This document shows, in pieces, positions 6,250-13,390 of a DNA stretch of 19,169 bases. Below the pieces are notes generated by a model. That model was not told the origin of the DNA, did no database searches, and worked only from the letters and a program-made list of their open reading frames with translations. The DNA comes from an uncultured Campylobacter sp. GTDB lineage: Bacteria > Campylobacterota > Campylobacteria > Campylobacterales > Campylobacteraceae. The stretch lies in the NCBI RefSeq assembly GCF_937997595.1, contig NZ_CALKTS010000004.1, positions 1-19,169 of the forward strand, given 5' to 3'. Positions within the stretch are counted from its first letter, which is position 1. The number at the start of each line of letters is the position of its first letter. The position numbers were made by a program, and so were the translations under genes.

Positions 6250-8541
6250 ATGAAAACGCTTCAAGAAAATTTAAAGCTTTTTTATCTGGGGCTTGAAAAC
6301 GGCGAGCCGTTTTTTTATAAAAACAAGGATTTGACGACCCACGCGCTTATCATCGGAATGACCGGTAGCGGTAAAACGGGACTTGGCATCACGCTGCTAG
6401 AGGAAGCCGCGATCGATAATATCCCATCCATCATCATCGATCCAAAGGGCGATCTAACAAATTTAGCTCTTACTTTCCCGCAGATGAGGGCTGAGGATTT
6501 TGAGCCCTATATCGACGAGGCCGAGGCGCAAAACAAAGGTCTTAGCGTGCGCGAGTTCGCCGAGCAGACCGCAAATACCTGGCGCGAGGGGATCGAGGGC
6601 TCATATCAAGATCTGGCGCGGGTGGAGCTTTTGAAAAACAGCGCCGATTTTAGAATTTATACGCCCAAATCAAGCGCAGGGCTTGGCATCAGCCTACTAA
6701 GCGACTTTGAAGCGCCAAAAGGCTTAAACGAAGAGGATATGAATAATTACATCGGCGGTATCGCCACTAGCGTGCTAAGCCTCGCAGGGATTAGCAGTGA
6801 TAATCTCAGCTCGCCGGAATTTTTACTAATCAGCCAAATTTTAACCTATCATTTCGGCAGGGGCGAGGGGGTGAGCGTGGTGGATCTCATCGCGCAAATC
6901 GGCAACCCGCCTTTCGATAAAATCGGCGTTTTCGACGTTAATACCTTCTTTCCGAGCGATAAGCGAATGGCGCTTGCGATGAAGATCAACGCGCTCATCG
7001 CAAGTCCGAGCTTTAAGCTTTGGTGCGAGGGCGAGCGGCTAAATATCGCCAAGATGCTCTTTGATGAAAACGGCAGGGCGAGAGCGAATATATTTTCCAT
7101 CGCGCATCTAAACGACGATGAGAGGATGTTTTTCGTCACGCTGCTTTTGGGCGAGATGATCAAATGGATGCGCACCACCAGCGGCACGAGTTCCTTGCGC
7201 GCCGTGCTTTATATGGATGAAATTTACGGCTTCTTCCCGCCAAACGGCAATCCGCCGAGCAAAACCCCGATGCTTACGCTACTAAAACAGGCTCGCGCAT
7301 TCGGTCTTGGTTGCGTTCTATCGACGCAAAACCCGGTCGATCTCGATTACAAGGGGCTTAGCAACATCGGTACGTGGTTTATCGGGCGCTTGCAGACCGC
7401 GCAAGATAAAGAGCGCGTCATCAGCGGCTTAAGCGGTATCGGCTCAAATCCGATCGACAAAAGCGTGCTTATGGAGAAAATTTCAAACCTCAAAAAGCGA
7501 AATTTTTTGGTAAAAAACATCAACGAAGACGTACTACGGGTGATCGAGACGCGCTTTGCGCTAAGCTATTTAAAGGGCCCTTTAAGCAACGAGCAAATTT
7601 CAAATTTAATGAAAGACAAAAAGGCTGAAATTTCGTCCGTGTCGGGCGCCACGCAAGGCGTCAAATCCGCCGGCGCCGCTAAACCCGTAGTTTCGGCTGA
7701 AATTTCGCAGCTTTACAGCTACGGCGCGAGCCTTGAGCTAAGTCCGTATCTGTATGCAAGCGCAAAGATGCGATTTTGCGACAAGGGAGTCGATTTTACG
7801 CAGCAGCGCTCCTTTTTGCTTTCGCTTTCGGACGCAAGCGAAATAGATTGGAGCGAGGCGAGCACGCGAGAAGTTGCAAATTTAAGCGGACAGGAGCAGG
7901 CGGGCTCGCTCTACGGCGCGCTTCCTAGCTTCATCGCGGGAGCAAAAAATTTAAACGCTCAGCTTAAAAGTTTTAAAGAATGGCTCTACCGCAACGAAAA
8001 GTTAGAACTTTTTAGCGCGCTTGATCTGCTCTCAAAACCGGGCGAGAGCAGGGAGGAATTTTTCGTGCGCCTAGGCGATAAGGCAAATGAAGCTCTAGAG
8101 GCTAAAACTGATGAGATTACGGCTAAATTTGAGAAGGAAAAGGCGCGCCTTGAGGATAAAATTTCGCGCGCTAGCGAAAAATACGAGAAGGAAAAGGGCG
8201 ACGTGCTAAGTCGCGGGGTGGATGCGGCGCTAAACATAGGTGGAGCGATCTTAGGCGCGTTTTTAGGCCGCTCGCGCAGCGCTAGCAATATCTCTAAAGC
8301 GATCAGCGGCGCAAAGAGCGCGCATAAAATTTTAAATGAACGAAGCGAAGCCAAAAATGCCGAAAATAGCCTAAGCGCGCTACAAGAGGAGCTGGAGGTG
8401 CTTACGCAAAAATTTGAGGCTGAAGTGGACGCGCTAAAACAGAGCCTGGATCTAAAAAATATTAAACTCGAAACGAAAGAAATTTCGCCGAAGAAAACCG
8501 ACATCTACGACGAGAAAATTTCGCTACTTTGGAAGAGTTAA
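6250..8541 (+). CDS. HerA/FtsK-like P-loop ATPase with C-terminal coiled coil
   Basis: A 763-aa ATPase of the HerA/DUF853-type (YjgR-like) group. Walker A is GMTGSGKT at residues 36-43 with Lys42, followed by the IDPKGDLTNL strand typical of these DNA or protein translocating ATPases. Walker B is AVLYMDEIYGF with Asp323-Glu324. The ARAFGLGCVLSTQNPVDLD segment is a sensor-like strand. After about residue 460 there is a less conserved region, then charged heptad-rich helices near 615-655. A Gly/Ala-rich hydrophobic stretch with GGAILGAFLG follows at 657-688, then a second coiled coil near 700-740. The hydrophobic stretch could be a membrane-associating hairpin. The substrate is unknown. plsY follows nine bases later, so it probably heads the operon. 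No NurA nuclease is nearby, so a HerA-NurA role is not supported. Confidence 0.85.
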   Translation: MKTLQENLKLFYLGLENGEPFFYKNKDLTTHALIIGMTGSGKTGLGITLLEEAAIDNIPSIIIDPKGDLTNLALTFPQMRAEDFEPYIDEAEAQNKGLSVREFAEQTANTWREGIEGSYQDLARVELLKNSADFRIYTPKSSAGLGISLLSDFEAPKGLNEEDMNNYIGGIATSVLSLAGISSDNLSSPEFLLISQILTYHFGRGEGVSVVDLIAQIGNPPFDKIGVFDVNTFFPSDKRMALAMKINALIASPSFKLWCEGERLNIAKMLFDENGRARANIFSIAHLNDDERMFFVTLLLGEMIKWMRTTSGTSSLRAVLYMDEIYGFFPPNGNPPSKTPMLTLLKQARAFGLGCVLSTQNPVDLDYKGLSNIGTWFIGRLQTAQDKERVISGLSGIGSNPIDKSVLMEKISNLKKRNFLVKNINEDVLRVIETRFALSYLKGPLSNEQISNLMKDKKAEISSVSGATQGVKSAGAAKPVVSAEISQLYSYGASLELSPYLYASAKMRFCDKGVDFTQQRSFLLSLSDASEIDWSEASTREVANLSGQEQAGSLYGALPSFIAGAKNLNAQLKSFKEWLYRNEKLELFSALDLLSKPGESREEFFVRLGDKANEALEAKTDEITAKFEKEKARLEDKISRASEKYEKEKGDVLSRGVDAALNIGGAILGAFLGRSRSASNISKAISGAKSAHKILNERSEAKNAENSLSALQEELEVLTQKFEAEVDALKQSLDLKNIKLETKEISPKKTDIYDEKISLLWKS

Positions 8542-8550
8542 AGGGATTTT

Positions 8551-9207
8551 ATGAAAAAATCGGGAATTTTGGAATTTTTACTTAGCATCGTTACGGCGCC
8601 GAATTTTTGGTGCTACTTTGCTGCGTATCTGATCGCTGCGATCCCCTTTGGGCTTTTGATCGGCAGATACTTAGGTGGCGTGGATATCAAAAGCGAGGGC
8701 AGCGGCTCCATAGGCGCTACCAACGTCCTTCGCGTCTTAAAAACTCGCGATCCGCAAAAAGCAAAAAAGCTCGCGATCCTCACGGTTGTCTGCGATGCGC
8801 TAAAGGGCGTCCTGCCGATACTGATTGCGCGTGCTTTGGGCTTTGATGAAAACGTGCTGTGGAGCATGGCTGTCTTTGCAGTGCTTGGGCATTGCTTTAG
8901 CCCGTATCTGAAATTTAACGGCGGCAAGGGCATTGCGACGGGAGCCGGCGTGCTTGCTTGCTTTATTCCTATCGAGATTGTTATTGCGCTTGCCGTTTGG
9001 TTCGTGGTCGGCAAGACGGTTAAAATTTCATCCGTAGCATCGCTTGCAGCGGCGCTTGCGCTAGTTATTGCAAGCTACGTGATCCATCCGCAGATGCCAG
9101 CGATCAACACTCATGCGCCGATCTTTCTGATAGTTTTCATCGTATTTTATAAACACGCGCCTAATATCGCTAGGCTGCTTAAGGGCGAGGAAAAGCGCGT
9201 AGTATGA
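8551..9207 (+). CDS. plsY: glycerol-3-phosphate acyltransferase PlsY
   Basis: Inner-membrane enzyme that transfers the acyl group from acyl phosphate to glycerol 3-phosphate, giving lysophosphatidate. The 218-aa length and about five hydrophobic segments fit the family. All three conserved cytoplasmic motifs are present: EGSGSIGATNVLR near residues 49-61, the glycine-rich KFNGGKGIATGAG, and HAPNIARLLKG near the C terminus. The N terminus is about 15 residues longer than E. coli PlsY, but ATG with AGGG upstream fits. It starts nine bases after the ATPase gene, and its stop overlaps the folB ATG in an ATGA arrangement. PlsX, which makes its acyl-phosphate substrate, is also in this window. Confidence 0.96.
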   Translation: MKKSGILEFLLSIVTAPNFWCYFAAYLIAAIPFGLLIGRYLGGVDIKSEGSGSIGATNVLRVLKTRDPQKAKKLAILTVVCDALKGVLPILIARALGFDENVLWSMAVFAVLGHCFSPYLKFNGGKGIATGAGVLACFIPIEIVIALAVWFVVGKTVKISSVASLAAALALVIASYVIHPQMPAINTHAPIFLIVFIVFYKHAPNIARLLKGEEKRVV

Positions 9208-9521
9208 TTAAAATTTTAATCGAAAAGCTGGAATTTGGTACGATAATTGGGATGCTAGATTTTGAGCGCAAGCGCGAGCAGCGCGTCTGGGTGTGGGCGA
9301 AGTTCGGAGCGGAGGAATTTATCGACTATGCGCGGGTTTGCGAATATATCAAAGCGGAGTTCCGCGAGAAAAAATTTCGCCTCGTAGAGGACGCGCTAAA
9401 ATACTTCGCGCAGGAGTTTCACTCAAAATTTCGATCGATGGATTATTTTTATATGAAAATTTTAAAGCCCGAAATTTTACAAGACGCGAGCGTCGGCGCG
9501 GAAATAGAGATAAAATTTTAA
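9204..9521 (+). CDS. folB: dihydroneopterin aldolase
   Basis: Cleaves 7,8-dihydroneopterin to 6-hydroxymethyl-dihydropterin and glycolaldehyde in folate synthesis. The 105-aa length is slightly short for FolB. It shows the IIGMLDFERKREQ start with Glu21 in the expected pterin-binding position, Tyr42 after the IDYA turn, and the C-terminal KILKPEIL strand where the family has its Lys-Pro active-site motif. The family's usual Gly-rich region between them is degenerate, so the match is weaker than for its neighbours. It starts inside plsY (ATGA overlap). I recall folB beside cosR in C. jejuni, which supports the call. Confidence 0.85.
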   Translation: MIKILIEKLEFGTIIGMLDFERKREQRVWVWAKFGAEEFIDYARVCEYIKAEFREKKFRLVEDALKYFAQEFHSKFRSMDYFYMKILKPEILQDASVGAEIEIKF

Positions 9522-9550
9522 AATTTCTTTAAAAAATCTTGAAATTTTGC

Positions 9551-9567
9551 TTAAAATATGTTAAAAT
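9551..9567 (+). promoter_or_regulatory. cosR-type promoter with tandem TTAAAAT repeats
   Basis: TTAAAAT occurs at 9551-9557 and 9561-9567, ten bases apart, so both copies face the same side of the helix. The second overlaps TGTTAAAAT, a TG-extended -10 about 30 bases before the ATG. Autoregulation by the encoded regulator is possible, since HsrA-type proteins bind their own promoters, but this is inference. AAGGA at 9587-9591 is the ribosome binding site. Confidence 0.4.
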
Positions 9568-9597
9568 CGCCGCAAAATTTTAAGGCAAGGAAATTAA

Positions 9598-10269
9598 ATG
9601 AGAATTTTAATAGTCGAGGACGAGGTGACTTTAAACAAGACGATAGCGGAGGGCTTGATGGAGTTCGGCTATCAGACGGATACTTCCGAGAGTTTTAAGG
9701 ACGCAGAGTATTATATCGGCATTAGAAATTATGATTTGGTGCTAACCGATTGGATGCTAGCTGACGGCAACGGCATCGATCTCATCGCATTAGTTAAGCA
9801 AAAATCCGCGCGCACCTCTGTCGTCGTGCTATCTGCAAAAGACGATAAAGAAAGCGAGATCAAAGCACTTCGCGCGGGCGCGGACGATTTTATCAAAAAA
9901 CCTTTCGACTTTGACGTTTTAGTAGCGCGTCTCGAGGCTAGACTTCGCTTCGGCGGCTCAAATATCATCAAGATAGACGATCTCATCATCGATCCGGATG
10001 AGGAAAAGATCACATATCTAGGTCAAGAGATCGAGCTTAAGGGCAAGCCGTTTGAGGTGCTAACTCACCTAGCGCGCCACAGCGATCAGATCGTAAGCAA
10101 AGAGCAGCTATTAGATGCCATCTGGGAGGAGCCTGAGCTTGTTACGCCAAACGTCATCGAAGTCGCGATCAATCAAATTCGCCAGAAAATGGATAAGCCT
10201 CTAAATATCTCTACGATCGAGACCGTTCGCAGACGCGGATATAGATTTTGCTTTCCACAAAAAGCCTAA
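9598..10269 (+). CDS. cosR: OmpR-family response regulator, CosR/HsrA-type
   Basis: DNA-binding transcription regulator. The receiver domain covers about residues 1-115 and a winged-helix domain about 125-220. The C-terminal half, including LKGKPFEVLTHLARHSD, SKEQLLDAIWEEPELVTPN and TIETVRRRGYRFCFP, matches my memory of C. jejuni CosR (Cj0355c) almost letter for letter; H. pylori HP1043/HsrA is the other known member. Those proteins are essential orphan regulators of oxidative stress genes and lack the phosphoacceptor Asp. This one keeps the acidic pair Glu7-Asp8, Asp51 in LVLTDWML, Ser79 and Lys101-Pro, so phosphorylation is plausible. A histidine kinase gene overlaps its 3' end by 22 bases. 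Identity is strong; phosphorylation is inferred. Confidence 0.93.
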   Translation: MRILIVEDEVTLNKTIAEGLMEFGYQTDTSESFKDAEYYIGIRNYDLVLTDWMLADGNGIDLIALVKQKSARTSVVVLSAKDDKESEIKALRAGADDFIKKPFDFDVLVARLEARLRFGGSNIIKIDDLIIDPDEEKITYLGQEIELKGKPFEVLTHLARHSDQIVSKEQLLDAIWEEPELVTPNVIEVAINQIRQKMDKPLNISTIETVRRRGYRFCFPQKA

Positions 10270-11555
10270 GAGTCCGCTTTGTAATACAATTAGCATCCGC
10301 TTCGTTGATGCTAATTGTCATTTTTTCGGTAATGCTCTATAATTATATGAAAATTACCATTTTCGAAACTCCCGTTCAAAATTTAATCCAAAGAGCACAA
10401 AAAATCGTAGACGCCTCCGTGCCACCTGAGAAAATTTCATCTTTTTTACAAGACGCTTCCGGTGAATACGAAAGCAAAATCATCGAAAACGAAAGTATCA
10501 ATAAGCCTAAATTTATCGAAAGTTCCGAGGGCGGCAGGAGCTATTTACAGCTGCACTACCCTTATGGTAAGGATAAAATTTTAAGTATCCGAGCCGACGT
10601 GAGCGTCTATGCAAACATCGTAAATCAAATACTCATCGACATCATTTTAGTAAATTTGACTATGATATTTTTGGTGGTGTTTTACGCGATGTTTCTCTCG
10701 CGCATGCTGCTAATGCCGATTAAGCTGATCAGCCAAAGGCTCGCTTCGGTGGATGAAAAATTTCTAAAGCCGATCGACGCAGCGGAAATTCCAAGCGAAT
10801 TTAGCCCGCTTTCAAACAGCATAAACCGCCTACTTGAGCGCATTGAAACTTTCATTTTGTATCAAAAAGAGCTTTTTATCGGCATCGCGCACGAGCTTAA
10901 AACTCCACTTGCGGTTATGAAAACCAAAAACGAAGTTACGCTTCTTAAGCCGCGCGAGAGAGAGAAATATATCGAGGCGCTTAAAAATAACAACGATTCG
11001 ATCGATAATATGAATAAAATGATCAGCTCAATCCTAGAGATCGGGCGGCAGGAGGGGGCGCAGTTTGAGGCGCCCGAGCAGACCGATATGATTGCATATC
11101 TGCGGGAGCTATGTGTGGGCTTTAAAATTTTAGCGCGTACGGCGGGTAAGGATTTAACGATGGATCTTAAGCCTGAACAGCTTGAAATTTCGGTGCAGAA
11201 AAGCCTCTTTATGCACGTGATTCAAAATTTTATCCAAAACGCCATAAAATTTTCTCCGGACGGCGAAAAGGTACTGATCGAGAGCGAAATTTCGGACGGA
11301 AATTTCATCGTACGGGTCGCAAACAAAGGCGAGCCGCTTAACGAAGAGATCGATTATTTCGCCCCTTTTAAGCGCTACGGCGGCAAACCGGGAGCCGGGC
11401 TCGGGCTATTTTTAGCCAAAAATGCTGCTCAAGCGATGGGTGCGCAAGTAGATCTTAAAAACGACAAAGGGCGCTCGCTAATCGTCGCGATTTTCAAACT
11501 TCCACTAAAAAATTTAAGAAATAGCCCGAAATTCCGCTATTTTAAAACAAAATGA
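10248..11555 (+). CDS. sensor histidine kinase, TTG start
   Basis: A 435-aa inner-membrane kinase. It has TM1 near residues 11-33, a periplasmic sensor of about 94 residues, TM2 near 128-150, a HAMP-like linker near 151-205, and a DHp helix with phospho-acceptor His215 in FIGIAHELKTPLAVMK. The HATPase domain has Asn331 in FIQNAIKFSP and the G2 box GAGLGL at 382-387. The usual Asp of the G1 box is replaced (VANKGEPLNEE), as in some ArsS-like kinases. No ATG lies before TM1, so TTG 10248 inside the regulator gene is the likely start, with little Shine-Dalgarno. Later ATGs would truncate TM1. C. jejuni, as I recall, has no kinase between cosR and fdxB, so this is a notable difference. Confidence 0.92.
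   Translation: MLSTKSLRVRFVIQLASASLMLIVIFSVMLYNYMKITIFETPVQNLIQRAQKIVDASVPPEKISSFLQDASGEYESKIIENESINKPKFIESSEGGRSYLQLHYPYGKDKILSIRADVSVYANIVNQILIDIILVNLTMIFLVVFYAMFLSRMLLMPIKLISQRLASVDEKFLKPIDAAEIPSEFSPLSNSINRLLERIETFILYQKELFIGIAHELKTPLAVMKTKNEVTLLKPREREKYIEALKNNNDSIDNMNKMISSILEIGRQEGAQFEAPEQTDMIAYLRELCVGFKILARTAGKDLTMDLKPEQLEISVQKSLFMHVIQNFIQNAIKFSPDGEKVLIESEISDGNFIVRVANKGEPLNEEIDYFAPFKRYGGKPGAGLGLFLAKNAAQAMGAQVDLKNDKGRSLIVAIFKLPLKNLRNSPKFRYFKTK
10286..10326 (+). terminator. intrinsic-terminator-like hairpin inside the kinase 5' coding region
   Basis: A perfect 12-bp stem, ACAATTAGCATC and GATGCTAATTGT, encloses a 9-nt loop and is followed by CA and six T residues at 10321-10326. It begins 16 bases after the regulator's stop codon. 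The same bases encode residues 13-26 of the kinase, within TM1, so they serve both purposes. It could end most regulator transcripts and limit kinase expression. Confidence 0.75.
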
Positions 11556-11560
11556 AGCTT

Positions 11561-11588
11561 TTTATGGTATAAACGCCATAAATTTTTT
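11561..11588 (+). terminator. hairpin with T run between kinase and fdxB, overlapping a promoter-like element
   Basis: TTTATGG and CCATAAA form a 7-bp stem with an 8-nt loop and six T residues follow at 11583-11588, fitting a modest intrinsic terminator. The loop and left arm also contain TGGTATAAA at 11565-11573, an extended -10 that could drive fdxB with a leader of about 25 bases. The two readings are compatible. Confidence 0.55.
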
Positions 11589-11604
11589 CGTAAGGTAAAA
11601 TTAT

Positions 11605-11850
11605 ATGTCATTGTTGATTACAAAAGAATGCATCAGTTGCGACGCGTGCCGCGAGGAATGCCCTAATGAAGCGATTTTTGAGGATGAGCCGATATACATC
11701 ATAGATGCCGATCGATGCTGTGAGTGCGTAGATGATTACTCCGAGCCCGCTTGCATCGTGGTTTGTCCCGTCGAGTGTATCATCACCGATCCCGATAATA
11801 TCGAGACGGCGGACGAGCTGAAATACAAACACGTCCATATGGAAATTTAA
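11605..11850 (+). CDS. fdxB: 2[4Fe-4S] ferredoxin, FdxB/YfhL-like
   Basis: An 81-aa cytoplasmic electron carrier with two [4Fe-4S] sites. The first has C9, C12, C15 and C19-Pro. The second has C38, C41, C50 and C54-Pro with the long x8 spacing. Extra cysteines at 39 and 58 flank the second cluster. It shares its layout with FdxA at 961-1245 but is shorter and lacks that protein's C-terminal tail. The ATG is preceded by AAGG at 11592-11595. The stop TAA abuts the ATG of the next gene, so the two are cotranscribed. C. jejuni Cj0354c holds the same place. Its redox partner is not shown. Confidence 0.93.
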   Translation: MSLLITKECISCDACREECPNEAIFEDEPIYIIDADRCCECVDDYSEPACIVVCPVECIITDPDNIETADELKYKHVHMEI

Positions 11851-13293
11851 ATGCCCAAGCGCGTCGCCGTCATAGATCTGGGCTCAAATTCCGCCAGAGC
11901 CGTGATTTTCGAGCGCACGAGCAGGCTCGGATTTTTCATTTTGGCCGAGCACAAGATCAAGATCCGCCTAGGCGAAGGCGCTTACGAAAACGGCGGAATT
12001 TTAACTTCCGAAGCGATGCAAAAATGCCTACTCGCGTTTAAAAAATTTAAAACCCTCGTATGCAATTACAAGGCCAAGCGCGTGCTTTGCATCGGTACAT
12101 CCGCGCTTCGCGATGCGCCAAACGGTGCCGAGTTTATAAATCTCGTCCGCAAGCAAACGGGCATCACGATCCGCAAGATAGACGGGCAGACGGAGGCGTA
12201 TTTGGGCGCTTATGCGGCGCAGAATTTGCTTAGCGACTTTTCCGAGGGCGTTACGCTGGATATCGGCGGCGGCTCGACTGAGCTTGCTTACATCAAAAAC
12301 GGCAGGATAGAAAATAAAATTTCTCTAAATTTAGGCACGGTGCGGCTAAAGGAGCTGTTTTTCGACCGCGGCGACACGAAGGGGTTGGAGAAATACATAA
12401 ACAGCGCGATCTCGCAGCTCGGCGCCGAGTTTCGCACGCAAAATTTAATCGTAATGGGCGGCTCCGCGCGAGCGCTTTCCGGCGCCGTGATGAGCCTGCA
12501 AAACCATCCGCTAAAGATCGTGCATAATTTCAGCTACGATTACGAAAAATACGCGCCGTTTTTTGCCAAGCTGATGAGCGCAAAAACGCTTGATTTGGCA
12601 AAATTTCCGATCAAAAAGGACCGCTACGACACGATAAGAGAGGGCGTCATCATCTTTGATAAGATCGTAAGGCGCCTAGGGGCGAAAAAGATCATCACCA
12701 GCGGTGTGGGAGTGCGAGAAGGGGCGTTTTTAAGCTCGATTTTGCGCGGCGCAAACCTGCCTAGAGGCTTTAATCCGAGTCTAAGAAGCCTTAAAGATCG
12801 CTTCGCTTCCGAGCCCAGCGAGGCTCCGAAGTTCGCAAAGGCGCTGTTTTGCACGCTATCGCCGCTGCATGGCTTGAATGAAAAATATATTAAAATTCTT
12901 CAGACCGCAGCATCGCTTTGTGAGATCGGGCGGGCGATCGGCTTTTATGCCAAGCACGAAACCAGCGCGGATATGGTGCTCGGCGGGCTGAACTATCGCA
13001 CTACGCACAAAGAAAAGGCGCTCATAGCCGCGATCATCTCGATGCACGGAAAGCGTGAGCTGGGAGCTACGTTTGCGCCTTTGAGCGCGATTTTGCCGGA
13101 CGCCGCCAAGCTTGCGTGGCTCAGCTATATTTTGGAGCTTGCACGCCTCCTAAGCGAAAACGCGCTAAAAAATTTAGAATTTTGCTTTGAAAATTCCACT
13201 CTTAAAATCTCCGGCGCGGATAATTTGATAATGCTTAAAGGAAGCCTTAAAAAGCTCGCAAAACCCGCAATTTTTGCGATAAAATTTCTTTAA
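11851..13293 (+). CDS. Ppx/GppA family phosphatase
   Basis: A 480-aa member of the exopolyphosphatase/pppGpp phosphohydrolase family of the ASKHA actin-like fold. The N-terminal phosphate motif AVIDLGSNSARAVIF is intact. The second, TLDIGGGSTELAYI, lies near residues 137-150, and KKIITSGVGVREGAFL is the third conserved block. A C-terminal helical HD-like region follows (AKHETSADMVLGGLNYRTTHKEKA is split by the family's typical His). It could degrade polyphosphate, hydrolyse pppGpp, or both; sequence alone cannot say. It begins on the base after the fdxB stop. It corresponds to the phosphatase after fdxB in C. jejuni (Cj0353c). It is the last gene of the plus-strand run. Confidence 0.9.
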   Translation: MPKRVAVIDLGSNSARAVIFERTSRLGFFILAEHKIKIRLGEGAYENGGILTSEAMQKCLLAFKKFKTLVCNYKAKRVLCIGTSALRDAPNGAEFINLVRKQTGITIRKIDGQTEAYLGAYAAQNLLSDFSEGVTLDIGGGSTELAYIKNGRIENKISLNLGTVRLKELFFDRGDTKGLEKYINSAISQLGAEFRTQNLIVMGGSARALSGAVMSLQNHPLKIVHNFSYDYEKYAPFFAKLMSAKTLDLAKFPIKKDRYDTIREGVIIFDKIVRRLGAKKIITSGVGVREGAFLSSILRGANLPRGFNPSLRSLKDRFASEPSEAPKFAKALFCTLSPLHGLNEKYIKILQTAASLCEIGRAIGFYAKHETSADMVLGGLNYRTTHKEKALIAAIISMHGKRELGATFAPLSAILPDAAKLAWLSYILELARLLSENALKNLEFCFENSTLKISGADNLIMLKGSLKKLAKPAIFAIKFL

Positions 13294-13390
13294 ATAGCCA
13301 CCCCTGCTTGTTGCGCAAGCTTAAGGCGGGCGGAGTTCGTTTAATTTTATGAGCTTGAAGCGGGCGATAAATCCCTATCAATAGCGCTTT
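13294..13390. other. convergent intergenic spacer
   Basis: Holds a 5-bp hairpin GCTTG-TTGCG-CAAGC at 13306-13320 with no following T run. Two imperfect copies of a GCTTnAnGCGGGCG word lie at 13319-13333 and 13353-13367. No convincing terminator is seen for either convergent gene, although the 19-bp word TAGCGCTTTTTAAATTTTA (13382-13400) is also found at the end of fabH. Confidence 0.4.

Noticed and set aside
7986..8504. 172-codon Ser/Arg/Phe-rich frame antisense to the ATPase gene
   Set aside because: It mirrors the charged coiled-coil region of the opposite strand and matches no family.
10308..10349. Alternative ATG starts for the kinase at 10308 and 10347
   Set aside because: Both would destroy the first transmembrane helix and its basic flank, which look genuine.
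13306..13320. GCTTG/CAAGC hairpin as a terminator for ppx
   Set aside because: Stem is only 5 bp and no T run follows.
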